NCBI GenBank assembly: GCA_016858145.1
Contig: JAEHOE010000008.1
Coordinates: forward strand, 806,001-870,000
DNA: 64,000 nt
Reading direction: 5' to 3'
From: Edaphochlamys debaryana
Lineage: Eukaryota; Chlorophyta; Chlorophyceae; Chlamydomonadales
Below are positions 33,801-43,495 of the stretch, piece by piece. The notes under the pieces were generated by a model. It saw nothing but the letters and a program-made list of their open reading frames with translations, was not told the DNA's origin and searched no databases. Each line of letters begins with the position of its first letter. Within the stretch, counting starts at the first letter, position 1. The translations under genes were made by a program, and so were the position numbers.

Positions 33801-34336
33801 GTCTGCACGCGCCGCTGTTCCGGCCCCAACCGATGCGCCACAGCCCGCAACGAGCTCGGCCTCGGGCGGGGGGAGCCAAGGGGTGGACAACGCCAGGGGT
33901 CGTGGCGGCCGCGGCGGCGGGGCGAGCAGCGCTGGAGGCGGTGGCAGCGGCGGGCTGGCGCCGTTCGGCTCGGGGGCGGAGGTGGACGAAGGCGTGCTGG
34001 CGGAGCTGCCGTGGGAGATCCGCGAGGTACGTGAGGGCACGGGTCGGGCCCGTTATCGCAGTGCATGGTTGGCTTATATGCTGAGAAGACAAGCCATGGT
34101 TTGCATGCCTAGGATATGCGTTCTGGTGCGTGAAAGCCAAGCTACTTGTGCCCCGCGCCCCGCAGGAGGTGCGGCGGAGCATTTGGGCCGCGCAGGGCCG
34201 GGGCGGGGGCCGGAGCAGCTCTGCTAGCGGCGGGGCGCCGCGAGGCAGGGCGGGGGCTGGCAGGAGTGGCGGGGGCAAGCGGGCGCGCAGCGGTGAGGCG
34301 CAGATGGACATTCGGCGCTTCAGCAAGCCGCGGTGA
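27882..34336 (+). CDS. POLH: DNA polymerase eta, Y-family (16 exons, 1284 aa)
   Basis: Exons: 27882-27959, 28137-28238, 28669-28745, 28900-28954, 29083-29139, 29325-29439, 29699-29826, 29913-30338, 30548-30670, 30850-30934, 31103-31246, 31350-31433, 31574-31671, 31790-32052, 32178-34026 and 34166-34336. All phases close. Catalytic carboxylates lie in HIDLDAFYAQVEQ and SIDEAYLDLT. SYEARKFGVKR, GVSHYKLLAKLGSGLHKPNQ and LGCGKTFRGTSAL follow, so finger, palm and little-finger domains are present (residues ~15-650). Exons 7-8 add an acidic, Ala-rich insertion of ~185 residues inside the palm. The long C-terminal part (exon 15) is low-complexity and ends in a ubiquitin-binding motif (LPWEIREEVRRSI, ~residue 1222) and a PCNA-binding-like tail (QMDIRRFS). 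It bypasses UV photoproducts. Intron 12 is GC-AG. TGTAA at 34465-34469 may be its poly(A) signal. Confidence 0.93.
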
Positions 34337-34847
34337 TGGTGGTGGGAGGAGGTCGGCGCTGGGAGGCGGTCGGCAGGCCCGTTGGAGCAGGATGGAGCTG
34401 CGGGTAGGCACGGGTGAGCACGGCACGGGCCCGCGACAGCAGTCTTGCTGCCCGACCTATATAATGTAAGGCTTGCTGTGATGTCAAGAGGTCTCTTGGA
34501 GGACCGACGGCGTCGCGTGCCGATGGAGTTCGCGCCATCCTCGGGGCCTAGCCATCTCCCGGCGGGGCCCACCCCCCCACGGCCCTTGGGCGCGATGCCA
34601 AACTCTGCGTACCCTATGCAGAGCCTGCTGGGCGGATTGGCAGGGGGTGTGGGGAGAGTGGGTCCAAGGCGCATCCAGCCATCTCGTTGACTCGGCCACT
34701 TCCAGACTTTCTCCCAACCAGACCAATTGAAACTCTCGCCTGCAATACTAACAAACTTCACTGAGCTTGCGCCTACCTGACGACAGGTCAAACGAACACG
34801 GCAAACAGCGCAAACCCCACTGCACCGTTCCTAACTCCTGCGGCTTC
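34337..34847. other. Intergenic between POLH and coiled-coil gene
   Basis: About 510 bp holding the 3' UTR of POLH, with TGTAA at 34465-34469, and the promoter of the next gene. Nothing else is seen. Confidence 0.5.
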
Positions 34848-37800
34848 ATGGCGGATGCAGAAGATGGCGCGTCTGTGCGCGAAATTGTTGCTGAGGTGAG
34901 CGCGGTTGCCAGTCCAGCGCAGCATCCCTGCGGCATCCCGGAAGCGCAAGTCGTCGTCACCTGCGTCTGGGCCCGCGCCCACACCTATGTGCTCAGCCCC
35001 ATCTTCCAGCTCGGCGTGACCCTCAGCTGACGTTGCCGACATTGGCGCGGGACATGGGCGGGCCTGTCGGGGCCCTCAGGGGCCAAAGGCCCGAGCGTCT
35101 TTGCGAGCAGCCCGGGGGTGCTACGTACGCTGCGAATACCAAGGCGGCGGCGCGGGGGGAATGGCGGATGCGCTGCGGACACGTAGAGGCGCGGGGGGCC
35201 TTCTTGGCGCCTGCCGAGCTCACCACCCGCGCGTTGTCGCGTTAACCCCCTTTCGTCTTTCCCTGCCCCCCCTCCTGTACCCATGCCAGCAGCCCGCGAC
35301 CCCCTTGACGGGGGACGACGCTCCCTCTTCACCACCCGCCCCGTCCAAGGGCAGCAGCGGCGGGGCGACCACCCCCGCCCCAGCCTCAGCCCCAACGCCC
35401 TCCCCAGCCCCAACCCCCGGTGTCGGCGCCACACGCACACCCTCCGCCGGCCTCACGCCCGTTCGCGGATCGGACGGGGGCACGGGCCCCAAGCCACTCA
35501 CCGCAGCCGCTCAGCGGGCAGCGACCATCGAGGGCGTGCAAGCTCGGATGGCAAAGGCGAACCTCCATCAGGTAGGCGTGCGCTTTGTCCCCGATGAACT
35601 CAGACCGGTTACCGCAATGCACGGGTTACCTCAAGGCTCTTGGCATGGCTCTCGCGGCTCATTGCTGGCCGCTCCGCCTGGCAGGACGAGGTTGCCCGGC
35701 AGTACCAGGAGGAGATCCGCTGGATGAAGAAGGTGGGTGCAGGGGGAGGCTGGGCGCGGACCGGGCAGGGAGGGTCAGGACTGGCGGAGTTCAGGCGGTG
35801 GGGCAGGGTGAAGCGCCGGCTTGCTCTCCGACACTGGTGCGAACGGGGTGCAGGGAAGGACCTCAGCAGCTGCATGCCGAGGGTCACAGCCCGATCAAGC
35901 CCCTGCTGCCTCCTGCTCTCCCACGCTATCGCCCTGTGTAGGAGGCGGACCACGTCAAGATGGAGCTGGAGGTGTCCCGGCGGCGGCGCACGGAGGCGGA
36001 CGAGGAGATCGCGGCGCTCAAGCAGGCGGTGCAGGACGCCAAGCAGCAGGTGGTGTCGGCGCAGGTGAGGCGCCCAGGACAGCTCCGTTCGGGCTCTCCA
36101 TGAGGACCGACTGGGCGAGGGCACGGGGGCTGGGCCATGGCGCTGCGGGCTGCTACTGCAGGCAGAGCAGTAAGAGGGTGCCGCGAGAGGTGGTCACACG
36201 GCCTTCACTGCTGCTGCTGCTGCTGCTGCCAACTCCCAGCCTCCACCGCCACCGTTGGCCGCAGGCGGAGGCGGCGGAGGCGCGCGCTCGCGCCGAGGCG
36301 ATGCGTAAGGACGGGTCCCGGGCGGAGTTGGAGCGGTTGCGAGGGGAGCTGGAGTCCTCCAAGAAGGCGGCCGCCGCCTCGGCCGCAGACGCGACGGAGG
36401 CGCACCGCACGGCCGCGGCAGCGGCCAAGGAGCTCCGGTCCTTGCGGGAGGAGGCCGCGGCGTCGGCGGCGCGAGTGGACGCCGCGGAGGCGGCCGCCAA
36501 GGCGGCGGCAGGGGAGGCGGAGGCGCTGCGGGCACGGCTGGCGGAGGCAGCAGCGGCCAAGGAGGGCGCGGAGCGGGAGCTGAGCGGCGCAAGGGTGGAG
36601 GCGCGGACGCTACAGGGCAAGCTGGAGGCAGCGGGGCGGGACTTGGCGGCGGCGCGGGAGCTGGCGGAGACGCGGGGAGGGGAGCTGGCGGCGGCGGCGG
36701 CGCGACTAGCCGCCGCCAGCGAGGCCCGGAGCGAGGCGGAGACGGCGGCGGCGCAGGCCACGGCCCGGGCGGAAGCAGCCCAGGTGAGGAGGCCCTTGGG
36801 CGCGCTTGAAGGCGTCAGGCTGGGGTCGAGGGATGGTCTGGAAGCTTCGGTCGTCCGTGAGCAAGCGTGATGGGGCCGAGCGTGGGAGGAGCGGGGCCTC
36901 CCATGTGCAGGCGCGAGGTGCCTCGCGTGAGGAGTACGTAGTGCTTCCACTGGCAGAGCGCCCTCTGCGGCTTGCATGCTGCTCCCCGGCGTTAACGACC
37001 ATTCCCCGACCCGTACGCAGGCCCAGTACGACGAGCTGAAGGAGCTATCGGGCACGTCCGCCTCCTCGGTAGCGGCTCTCAAGGGGCGGCTGAGCACCAC
37101 CGAGGTGGAGCTGACGGAGCTCCAGCAGCAGTACAGCAAGGTGCGGAGCCGGAAGCGATGCGGCGCGGCGGCGCCCGCTGCAGGAGCGGCTGCACCTGCA
37201 TGGCCACTGCCTGCACGGGCTGGGAAGGCGGTGGCTGCTGTGCTCCGAGCCGCGCTGCTTCAGCGCTGGAGGGACCTGGCCCTGACCGTGCCTGTCTGCT
37301 GTGCGCCGCTGGTGTCTGCAGATTGTGTTTGAGCATGCCAAGGCGCGGGCGGAGCACACGGAGATGAACGGCAAGATGATGCGGGTGAGGCAGGGCTTAA
37401 GGGATGGGGCGTAGGCTTTGGCATGGTGAGGGGCTGCGACGGCCACCTGAGGAGGCTGTACGCCCTCACTCTCCTTCCAAACTGCAGCTCCACAGGTTCC
37501 TTGCCCACCAACATCCTCGCTCCCATGCTGCGCCGTTCCCGCCTGCCCACCCCCAGCTCACCGCAAAGAGCCGTGGTGGTAGGCATAGCTCGCCTCCCTT
37601 TCTCACCATCTCCCAATCTATGTCCCACTGTTACCCATAGGCACAAGACGAGCTGGCTCGCGCCCTGGCCTACCACGAGGAGGTGGTCTCCGTCCTCACA
37701 CGCCAGGTCCATGGCCTGGGGGCGGAGCCCTGGCCGCTTCCGGAGGCCCCAGCGCTGCCGCTGGCGCTGGCGAGGCACGTGGCCGCGGGCGGCAGCAGCG

Positions 37801-37895
37801 GGGCGGCGGAGCGGGGCCACGGGGGGTCGTCGGGGTCGACACCCGCGGGGAGCGCTCGGCGGATCAGCCTGGGAAGCTCGGAGGGGAAGGCGTGA
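34848..37895 (+). CDS. Long coiled-coil protein of unknown function (8 exons, 485 aa)
   Basis: Exons 34848-34895, 35290-35571, 35685-35732, 35942-36064, 36265-36783, 37021-37140, 37322-37384 and 37641-37895 join to 485 residues, and every intron falls in phase 0. After a short acidic start (MADAEDGASVREIVAE) comes a Pro/Thr/Ser-rich stretch (~17-110). A nearly continuous coiled coil rich in Ala, Glu, Arg and Lys then spans ~115-400 (for example MELEVSRRRRTEADEEIAAL and [20 protein letters not shown]). The C-terminus is Gly/Ser-rich. No catalytic domain, signal peptide or membrane helix is seen. It could be a cytoskeletal, flagellar/basal-body or Golgin-like scaffold; I cannot assign it. Exon 2 could also begin 3 bases later because of a CAGCAG acceptor. 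Confidence 0.72.
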
Positions 37896-39352
37896 GGCGC
37901 GGAGCGGCATCAGAGTGTTGAGGGGGCGAGGGATGGAGGCGGCGCCGCGGCCAGAGACTGCGCCACGGTGGTGCCGCACTGACGCCCCGAACACGGGATG
38001 TGGCGACACGAGCGGAACCTTCATAAGACGGGCTGGGGCAGGAGCGCAGGACGGCAGCCGCGGGTGACCCTAGTGACTGTTTCTGCTCACTATCAATCGT
38101 TCTGGCGGGGGACTCGAGGCCGGTTATGTCGCGCTAATTTCTGGGGTGACCTTCGCGGACCGTGCGCTCGCCCTTAAAGATTCGTCGTCCTTGACTTCTC
38201 GGGTGCAGGAGGGGCGGCAGTTGAGCGAGTGCAAGCCAGTGGGTAAAACCTTGCTGCCTTGTGACAGGCCAAGGAACTTCACGACTCTACACTTGACGCG
38301 TATGGGCGCTGTGCAGGTAGTCTCCGTATCTGCGGGTGTGATCTTGGACTTAGGACAGACCGCTCTCTGGCCGCAACGAGGGGTGCAGGGACGCTTGAGA
38401 CCTGGGATTTACTGAGGCGGCGGCCGGAGGATATGCGACAGGTGTGGAGTACAGAGCAGGTTGGGGTCGTCGGGTGGTGCAGAGCAGCGCCCCCCTGAGC
38501 TTGCATGACATCAGTGGTATGCCCAATCATGGGGCCGCCCATGCTGGAAGACATACAGCTGTGATCAAGCACATCTGATCGAGCGCGGGACACGGGCCGT
38601 TGTAAACCGGTGGTGCTCACAGAGGCTAAAGCCTGAAGGGCGCGGGGTCAGGGGTGAACGGGCTGGACTCGGAGGAGGCATAAGCACATGCCGGGGCACT
38701 CATGCATGGAAGAAGCACCCTGCTGAGCGAACGTCCAAAGGGGGATGCCGCTATGCACGGCTGGGATACTCGGTAGGGGCAGGGTGAGGCGTGGGCCAGC
38801 GCGCGCTGAACCAGGGGTCAGCATCTGAGCCGGCCCGCCCACGGACTTCTCCGCCTCCTCCTCTTGTCGGAACCCCATGTGGTTGCCTCCTCTTTATGCG
38901 GCTGAGCTCGAGTGATGGGGAGGTGCACGACTAAGACTTAGTGCGCATCTCGACAGCTGGGGATGCGCGCGCGCCAGTCCGCGACGACCCCGCGACCCCA
39001 CAAATGGGCTTCCGCAAGCAAGTGAAGCATGCCTTTTCAGCACAAGCGACGTTTGTGCGTCGGAGGGATTGCGAGAACTTTGCGCAAGCTCTGGATCCCG
39101 GTTTGCATTCGAATTCGCGCGCGAGCTCATCGCCTCTCACGGGCACCTGGCACATTCAGACTTGTCACAGCCTTGTTCATTTCGTAGTGGCATAATCCCT
39201 AGCTCAAATCTGCGCCACCTGCGACTCCTCCAGCTTGCTTCTATCACCGCGCCACAGCGTCTGGCCACACGCTACTGCAGCCAGTTCCGTCAACTTTCTT
39301 GAATCTGCGTCACTAGAGCTAGCGGCCCCAGGATACGTCGCTTGCGGGCAAA
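37896..39352. other. Intergenic between coiled-coil gene and MinD
   Basis: About 1.45 kb without a recognisable gene on either strand. It contains the MinD promoter and leader. Open frames have no domain and change character within short distances. Confidence 0.45.
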
Positions 39353-41711
39353 ATGCAGAACACGATGATGCGCAGCTCTCTTCACCGTGTGGGACCGTCC
39401 CAGGCGACTGCTGCGCCAGTGATGCGTGCCAGGTGGGCTACGGAGGCAATAGCGGGGAGCAGCTGTACACGAGCATCGCAGCAGCTTGCTCAAGCTGGCA
39501 CTTAAACTTACGGAGTGCACACTTGCCGCGCAGGGGCGGGCCAGCTCAAACATCGCGCCCTCAACAGCCTGCTTCGGTGAGGAGCAAAAGTTTCGCGTGC
39601 TCAGCATGAGTTTGGCGTGGAAGTGCGCAAGCGGGATTCGAGCAATGTTGCTGTGTTCGCGCTGCAGGCTCCAACTGCGTCTTGCAGTCGGCGATGCACC
39701 TTCTCTCAGTCTCGCGTAGAGCTTCCAGGGCGCCGGAGCGTGCGCGTTGCCTCGTATGAGGACGAGGAGGCACTCGCTGCCGCTGCTGCCGATATGACGG
39801 AGGCCCGTATCATCGTGGTCACCTCGGGGAAGGGAGGCGTGGGCAAGACCACCACCTCGGCTAACCTCGGCATGTCCATCGCTCGCCTGGGCTACAAGGT
39901 CTGCAGGGGGTGGAAGCCCGGGGGGTCGAGCCGGGTTTGGCGAATGGGTGGGGTTTCGGGGGAGGGTCTGCTCCACGCCCACCTGTCGGTAGGTGCCATC
40001 AGGTTGGCCCTCTTTCCCTTTGCCTCTTCAGTTTACCGTCGCAACCCGTGCCCTTTTGCCTCATTCAGGTGTGCCTCATCGATGCTGATATTGGTCTCAG
40101 GTGCGACTTGTCAGCCTTGGGAGTCTCTGCCGGGCCATTCCTGAAACAGACTTCTAACAATGGCCCGTTGATGAATGCACCGGTTTCCTTATTGCTTCAC
40201 CAAACCTGCCGTTCATCCAACCCCACCCTCAGGAACCTGGATCTGCTGCTGGGCCTGGAGAACCGCATCCTCTACACCGCTATCGACATTCTGGACGGCG
40301 AGTGCCGCCTGGACCAGGCCCTCATCCGGGACAAGCGCTGGAAGAACCTGTCCCTGCTCTCCATGTCTCGCAACCGCCAGCGGTGAGCCTGGTTGTGACG
40401 GCGCAGGTTCTTGCTTCCTGTCTTGCGTGCATAGCTGCAAACAACCCACCGCTATGATAAGCTCCCAGCCTCTGTCCACCTCCCGCCTGCTCTTGCCTTA
40501 CCTTCAATACCCCCGCCTCCCAGGTACAACGTGACCCGCGCGCACATGGTCCAGCTGTGCGAGGCCATCATTGCTCTGGGCTACCAGTTCGTGCTGCTGG
40601 ACTGCCCCGCCGGCATTGATGTGGGCTTCATCAACGCCATCTCCCCTGCCAAGGAGGCGCTCATCGTCACCACCCCGGAAATCACCTCGATCCGGTGAGA
40701 CCGGCACTGTGGGTGGCCGCGAACACCTGCAAGCATGATCCCCCAAACCGACAAGTGGCACGCGCGTACTCGGCTTCACTTCGCTTACCCTTACGCCATC
40801 TTGCTTTCCTTGCTCTTCAGCGACGCTGACCGCGTGGCCGGTCTACTGGAGGCGAACGGCATCTACAACGTCAAGCTGCTGGTCAACCGGGTGCGCCCCG
40901 ACATGATCCAGAAGGTTGGTCCCGGAGACTACGGGTCCAAGGGCCATTGGTCCAGACGTTTCTTGGTGTAGCGTCTCGTCCATGGAGAGCGGATGCCCAG
41001 CAGCCATGTTGTACTACACTGTTCGTTTCTGGTCCTCCTCAATGGAGAGCAGTTGCTCAAGGGGGTTGATAGGGAGTGCACAGGTCACCGGTCTCCCTTG
41101 CAGGGACACCAGCGTGGACCGTGCACACCACCCACGACCTCAACCGGCACCGCCCTCCCTGATCTCATGCCTCACCGACCCCCTTGTGCGCACCCCAGAA
41201 CGACATGATGTCGGTCAAGGACGTGCAGGAGATGCTGGGCATCCCGCTGCTGGGAGCCATCCCGGAGGACCCGCAGGTGGGGCCTGCGCGGGGGGTGGCG
41301 GGTCGTGTCTTGCATCCCTGCTGTGGGCACCCGCTAGGGCTGGAACCTGGCTAAAATTTCCATGTGGGCACCACTCTGCTATCACTCTGTCCCTTGGTCC
41401 CGGCTGGAGCCTGGCCACAAGTTGCATGTGGGCATCTTTCTGCTTGTACCGTTCGTTGGTCCCCGTATCCGCGCGGTGTACGGCCTGGCTTTGCCTGAGC
41501 TACCTCCACTCCCTTCTCCCTCCGATTCTCCCAGGTCATCATCTCGACCAACCGCGGCGAGCCGCTTGTGCTGCAGAAGCAGCTGTCGCTGTCGGGCATT
41601 GCCTTTGAGAACGCGTCGCGGCGGCTGATCGGCAAGCAGGACTACTTTGTGGACCTGAACAACCCCCACAAGGGCCTCTTCCAGAAGATCGGAGAGATGT
41701 TCAACAACTGA
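39353..41711 (+). CDS. minD: Septum-site determining protein MinD, plastid-targeted (8 exons, 330 aa)
   Basis: Exons 39353-39432, 39688-39898, 40069-40100, 40233-40382, 40524-40694, 40821-40914, 41199-41276 and 41535-41711 join to 330 residues. The first ~50 residues are rich in Ser, Arg and Ala and poor in acidic residues up to SVRVAS, which fits a chloroplast transit peptide. The mature part starts ARIIVVTSGKGGVGKTTTSA, with the deviant Walker A (KGGVGKT). CLIDADIGLRNLDL, LLDCPAGID and TTPEITSIRDADRVAGLLE follow, all hallmarks of MinD ATPases. The C-terminus resembles the amphipathic membrane-targeting region (LFQKIGEMFNN). MinD with MinE places the plastid division ring. Splice phases all agree, so the nuclear location is firm. 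Confidence 0.93.
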
Positions 41712-42472
41712 AGGACAGAAGGGCACAGATGGCGGGAGCGGGTGGAGGGCGGCGGTGGAGGGGGTTCGGGGATGGGGCAGGGTTGGGGCGCGCGCAAGGG
41801 CCTCAAGTCAGAGGCGGTGGGGCCGTGACGGAGGGTCGCAGCGGTGATTGCGGTTAGGGCCTCGCGGGGAGAGGCCCTCAGCACCGTAAAGCTTGTGTGA
41901 GCTCCGCTAGTTTTGGACTCCATAGCGAGGGCATGCAGGGACGCAGCTGGTGGCCCTATTGCTGTACAGCCCGGTGCCATCGCCCCGGATGCACCTGGGG
42001 TCCTCAGGGCACGGGGCTGAAGCTGCCGGAGGGAATGCTGCCGGGTGGCGTTCGGCATATGTACGAGGGGATTGTAGCTAACAAGGGGTTGCGGTGCAGG
42101 GCAGGTCCACTTGCAGCTTGGCGGCGCGTGATACAGGTGACTGCAGGCGTTGACTGCAGTCCTAATCGAACGACGGGGTCCTGGGAGCATGTAGGGTCCA
42201 TCGACCCTGTGGCGGAGATGAGAAGGGTGGGCCGATGTGCCTCTTGGCGGCAGAGGTATGTGTGGTTACTGGCGCGGGAGCAGACCGGAGGACTGGGGGT
42301 TGCGCAGTGAGGGCACAAGCAGGAATAAGCAGGCTGTGGCAATGCAAGCATGAGCAAGGACCCGTTGTCCTCCTCTCTTACCTATACCGGTACATGGCAG
42401 ACGCCGGGGGAGCAAGCTGCAGGATGGGGTTTGGCGGCTTGGGCCTCAAGAAGCATCTCTGCACGTCCTTCG
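41712..42472. other. Intergenic between MinD and the inverted-repeat arm
   Basis: About 760 bp: the 3' UTR of MinD and unique DNA up to the start of the duplicated block. No gene seen. Confidence 0.45.
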
Positions 42473-42880
42473 GCGGCGGCCGAGCTGCTTGGCAGACGCC
42501 GCCCCCGATCGACCCGCTTCCTTGGGAGCTGGCGGCAGTGGCGGCGCCGTCATGGATGCCGCGGCGACGGCAGCGGCAGAGCTCCGCGCGCTGCTGCGGA
42601 CGCCGCCGCCACCGCCGATGCAGTGGCTGACGTTGAGCTTGGAGGGGCGGGAGCGGCGAGGGACGGCGCGGTCGCGCGGAGCGTCCGTCAGTGGAGGGCG
42701 GACAGAGTCCGGGCGCTTGGGCGGGGCCAGCGCCGCACTGTGGCCTGTGAGTCTGGGCTTCGCGGGGTTGCACAGCGACATGGGATCTGCAGAGCCACTT
42801 GCTGCCTTGACCTGCGAGCACTCAGCAGCCGAGCAGCGTTGCGAGCAGGAGCGGGTCGGCGGGGCTCTAGGTGCCTCAAG
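42473..42880 (+). pseudogene. Decayed fragment of trehalose-phosphate synthase last exon (arm 1)
   Basis: This stretch aligns with the C-terminal coding part of the trehalose-phosphate synthase last exon (parent at about 58782-59206, minus strand). It reads GRAAW, PPIDPLPWELAA and AAAELRALLRTPPP in succession, but a deletion of roughly 25 bases after the PWELAA segment shifts the frame, and further small indels follow. It cannot encode the parental sequence. Unlike arm 2 it still contains the GGCCGAGCTGC part next to the break. Confidence 0.7.
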
Positions 42881-42964
42881 GATTCTGGGGCAGATGTCTC
42901 GCTCCACGGCCCCGTGGCTTAGGCAAGCGTTTCGAGGGCCGAGCGGAGCGGGTCTGCAACAAAA

Positions 42965-43054
42965 CGTTGCGTCATCGTTGATGCTGGTGGGGGCAGTGCT
43001 CTTTGCGTGGTGCGCCGGCGCACGAGCATGCGGCAAGTACCATGTAGCCGGCTC
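42965..43054 (-). repeat. Short repeat unit (~85 bp), arm 1 copy
   Basis: Read on the minus strand this begins GGCTACATGGTACTTGCCGC. The same unit occurs at 57825-57909 (arm 2) and, diverged, at 58385-58459 just outside arm 2. It ends beside a CGGCTCGAGCCG palindrome. Confidence 0.7.
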
Positions 43055-43495
43055 GAGCCGGTCAAGCGCCGCCCAGCCTGTCACTGGCGCTATACTCTAA
43101 TGGTGTGCTGAATTACATTGCCCGTGACAATGCAGGCAGCGTCTCCGCGTCACCTCTCGCGAGTCGCGCGACTAACCGCTTCGGCCGTTGTGTCGTCGCG
43201 CCCCCTTGCCGCACTCGCGCGAGCTCAGAACCTCATGCGACGCGGTGCACTTGCAGAGTCAAGTATCTGGATGCTACGATGGCATCACCTGAGGCCGCCG
43301 AACGTGCTCGACGCGCCGTATAGCCTCTCGTCAAGGCCCGGCTTGCGCAACGTGAGCCGACTCGGCGCATACTTAAGCTGCTCGCCGCCCGGCTACTACC
43401 CACAGCATACACTCGAAAAGCTATTCATACCTGTAACTTCCTCTACCCGTGAAAACCGCCTCGGCTAGTTCGTGTCTCGCGCATCCCAGCTTATC

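Noticed and set aside
32166..34791. Long minus-strand open frames opposite polymerase eta exon 15
   Set aside because: They are shadows of the GC-rich repetitive coding exon; the plus-strand exon fits the polymerase phase and family.
36153..37139. 328-residue Ser/Ala-rich minus-strand frame
   Set aside because: It mirrors the coiled-coil exons; the plus strand gives eight phase-0 exons with heptad-like composition.
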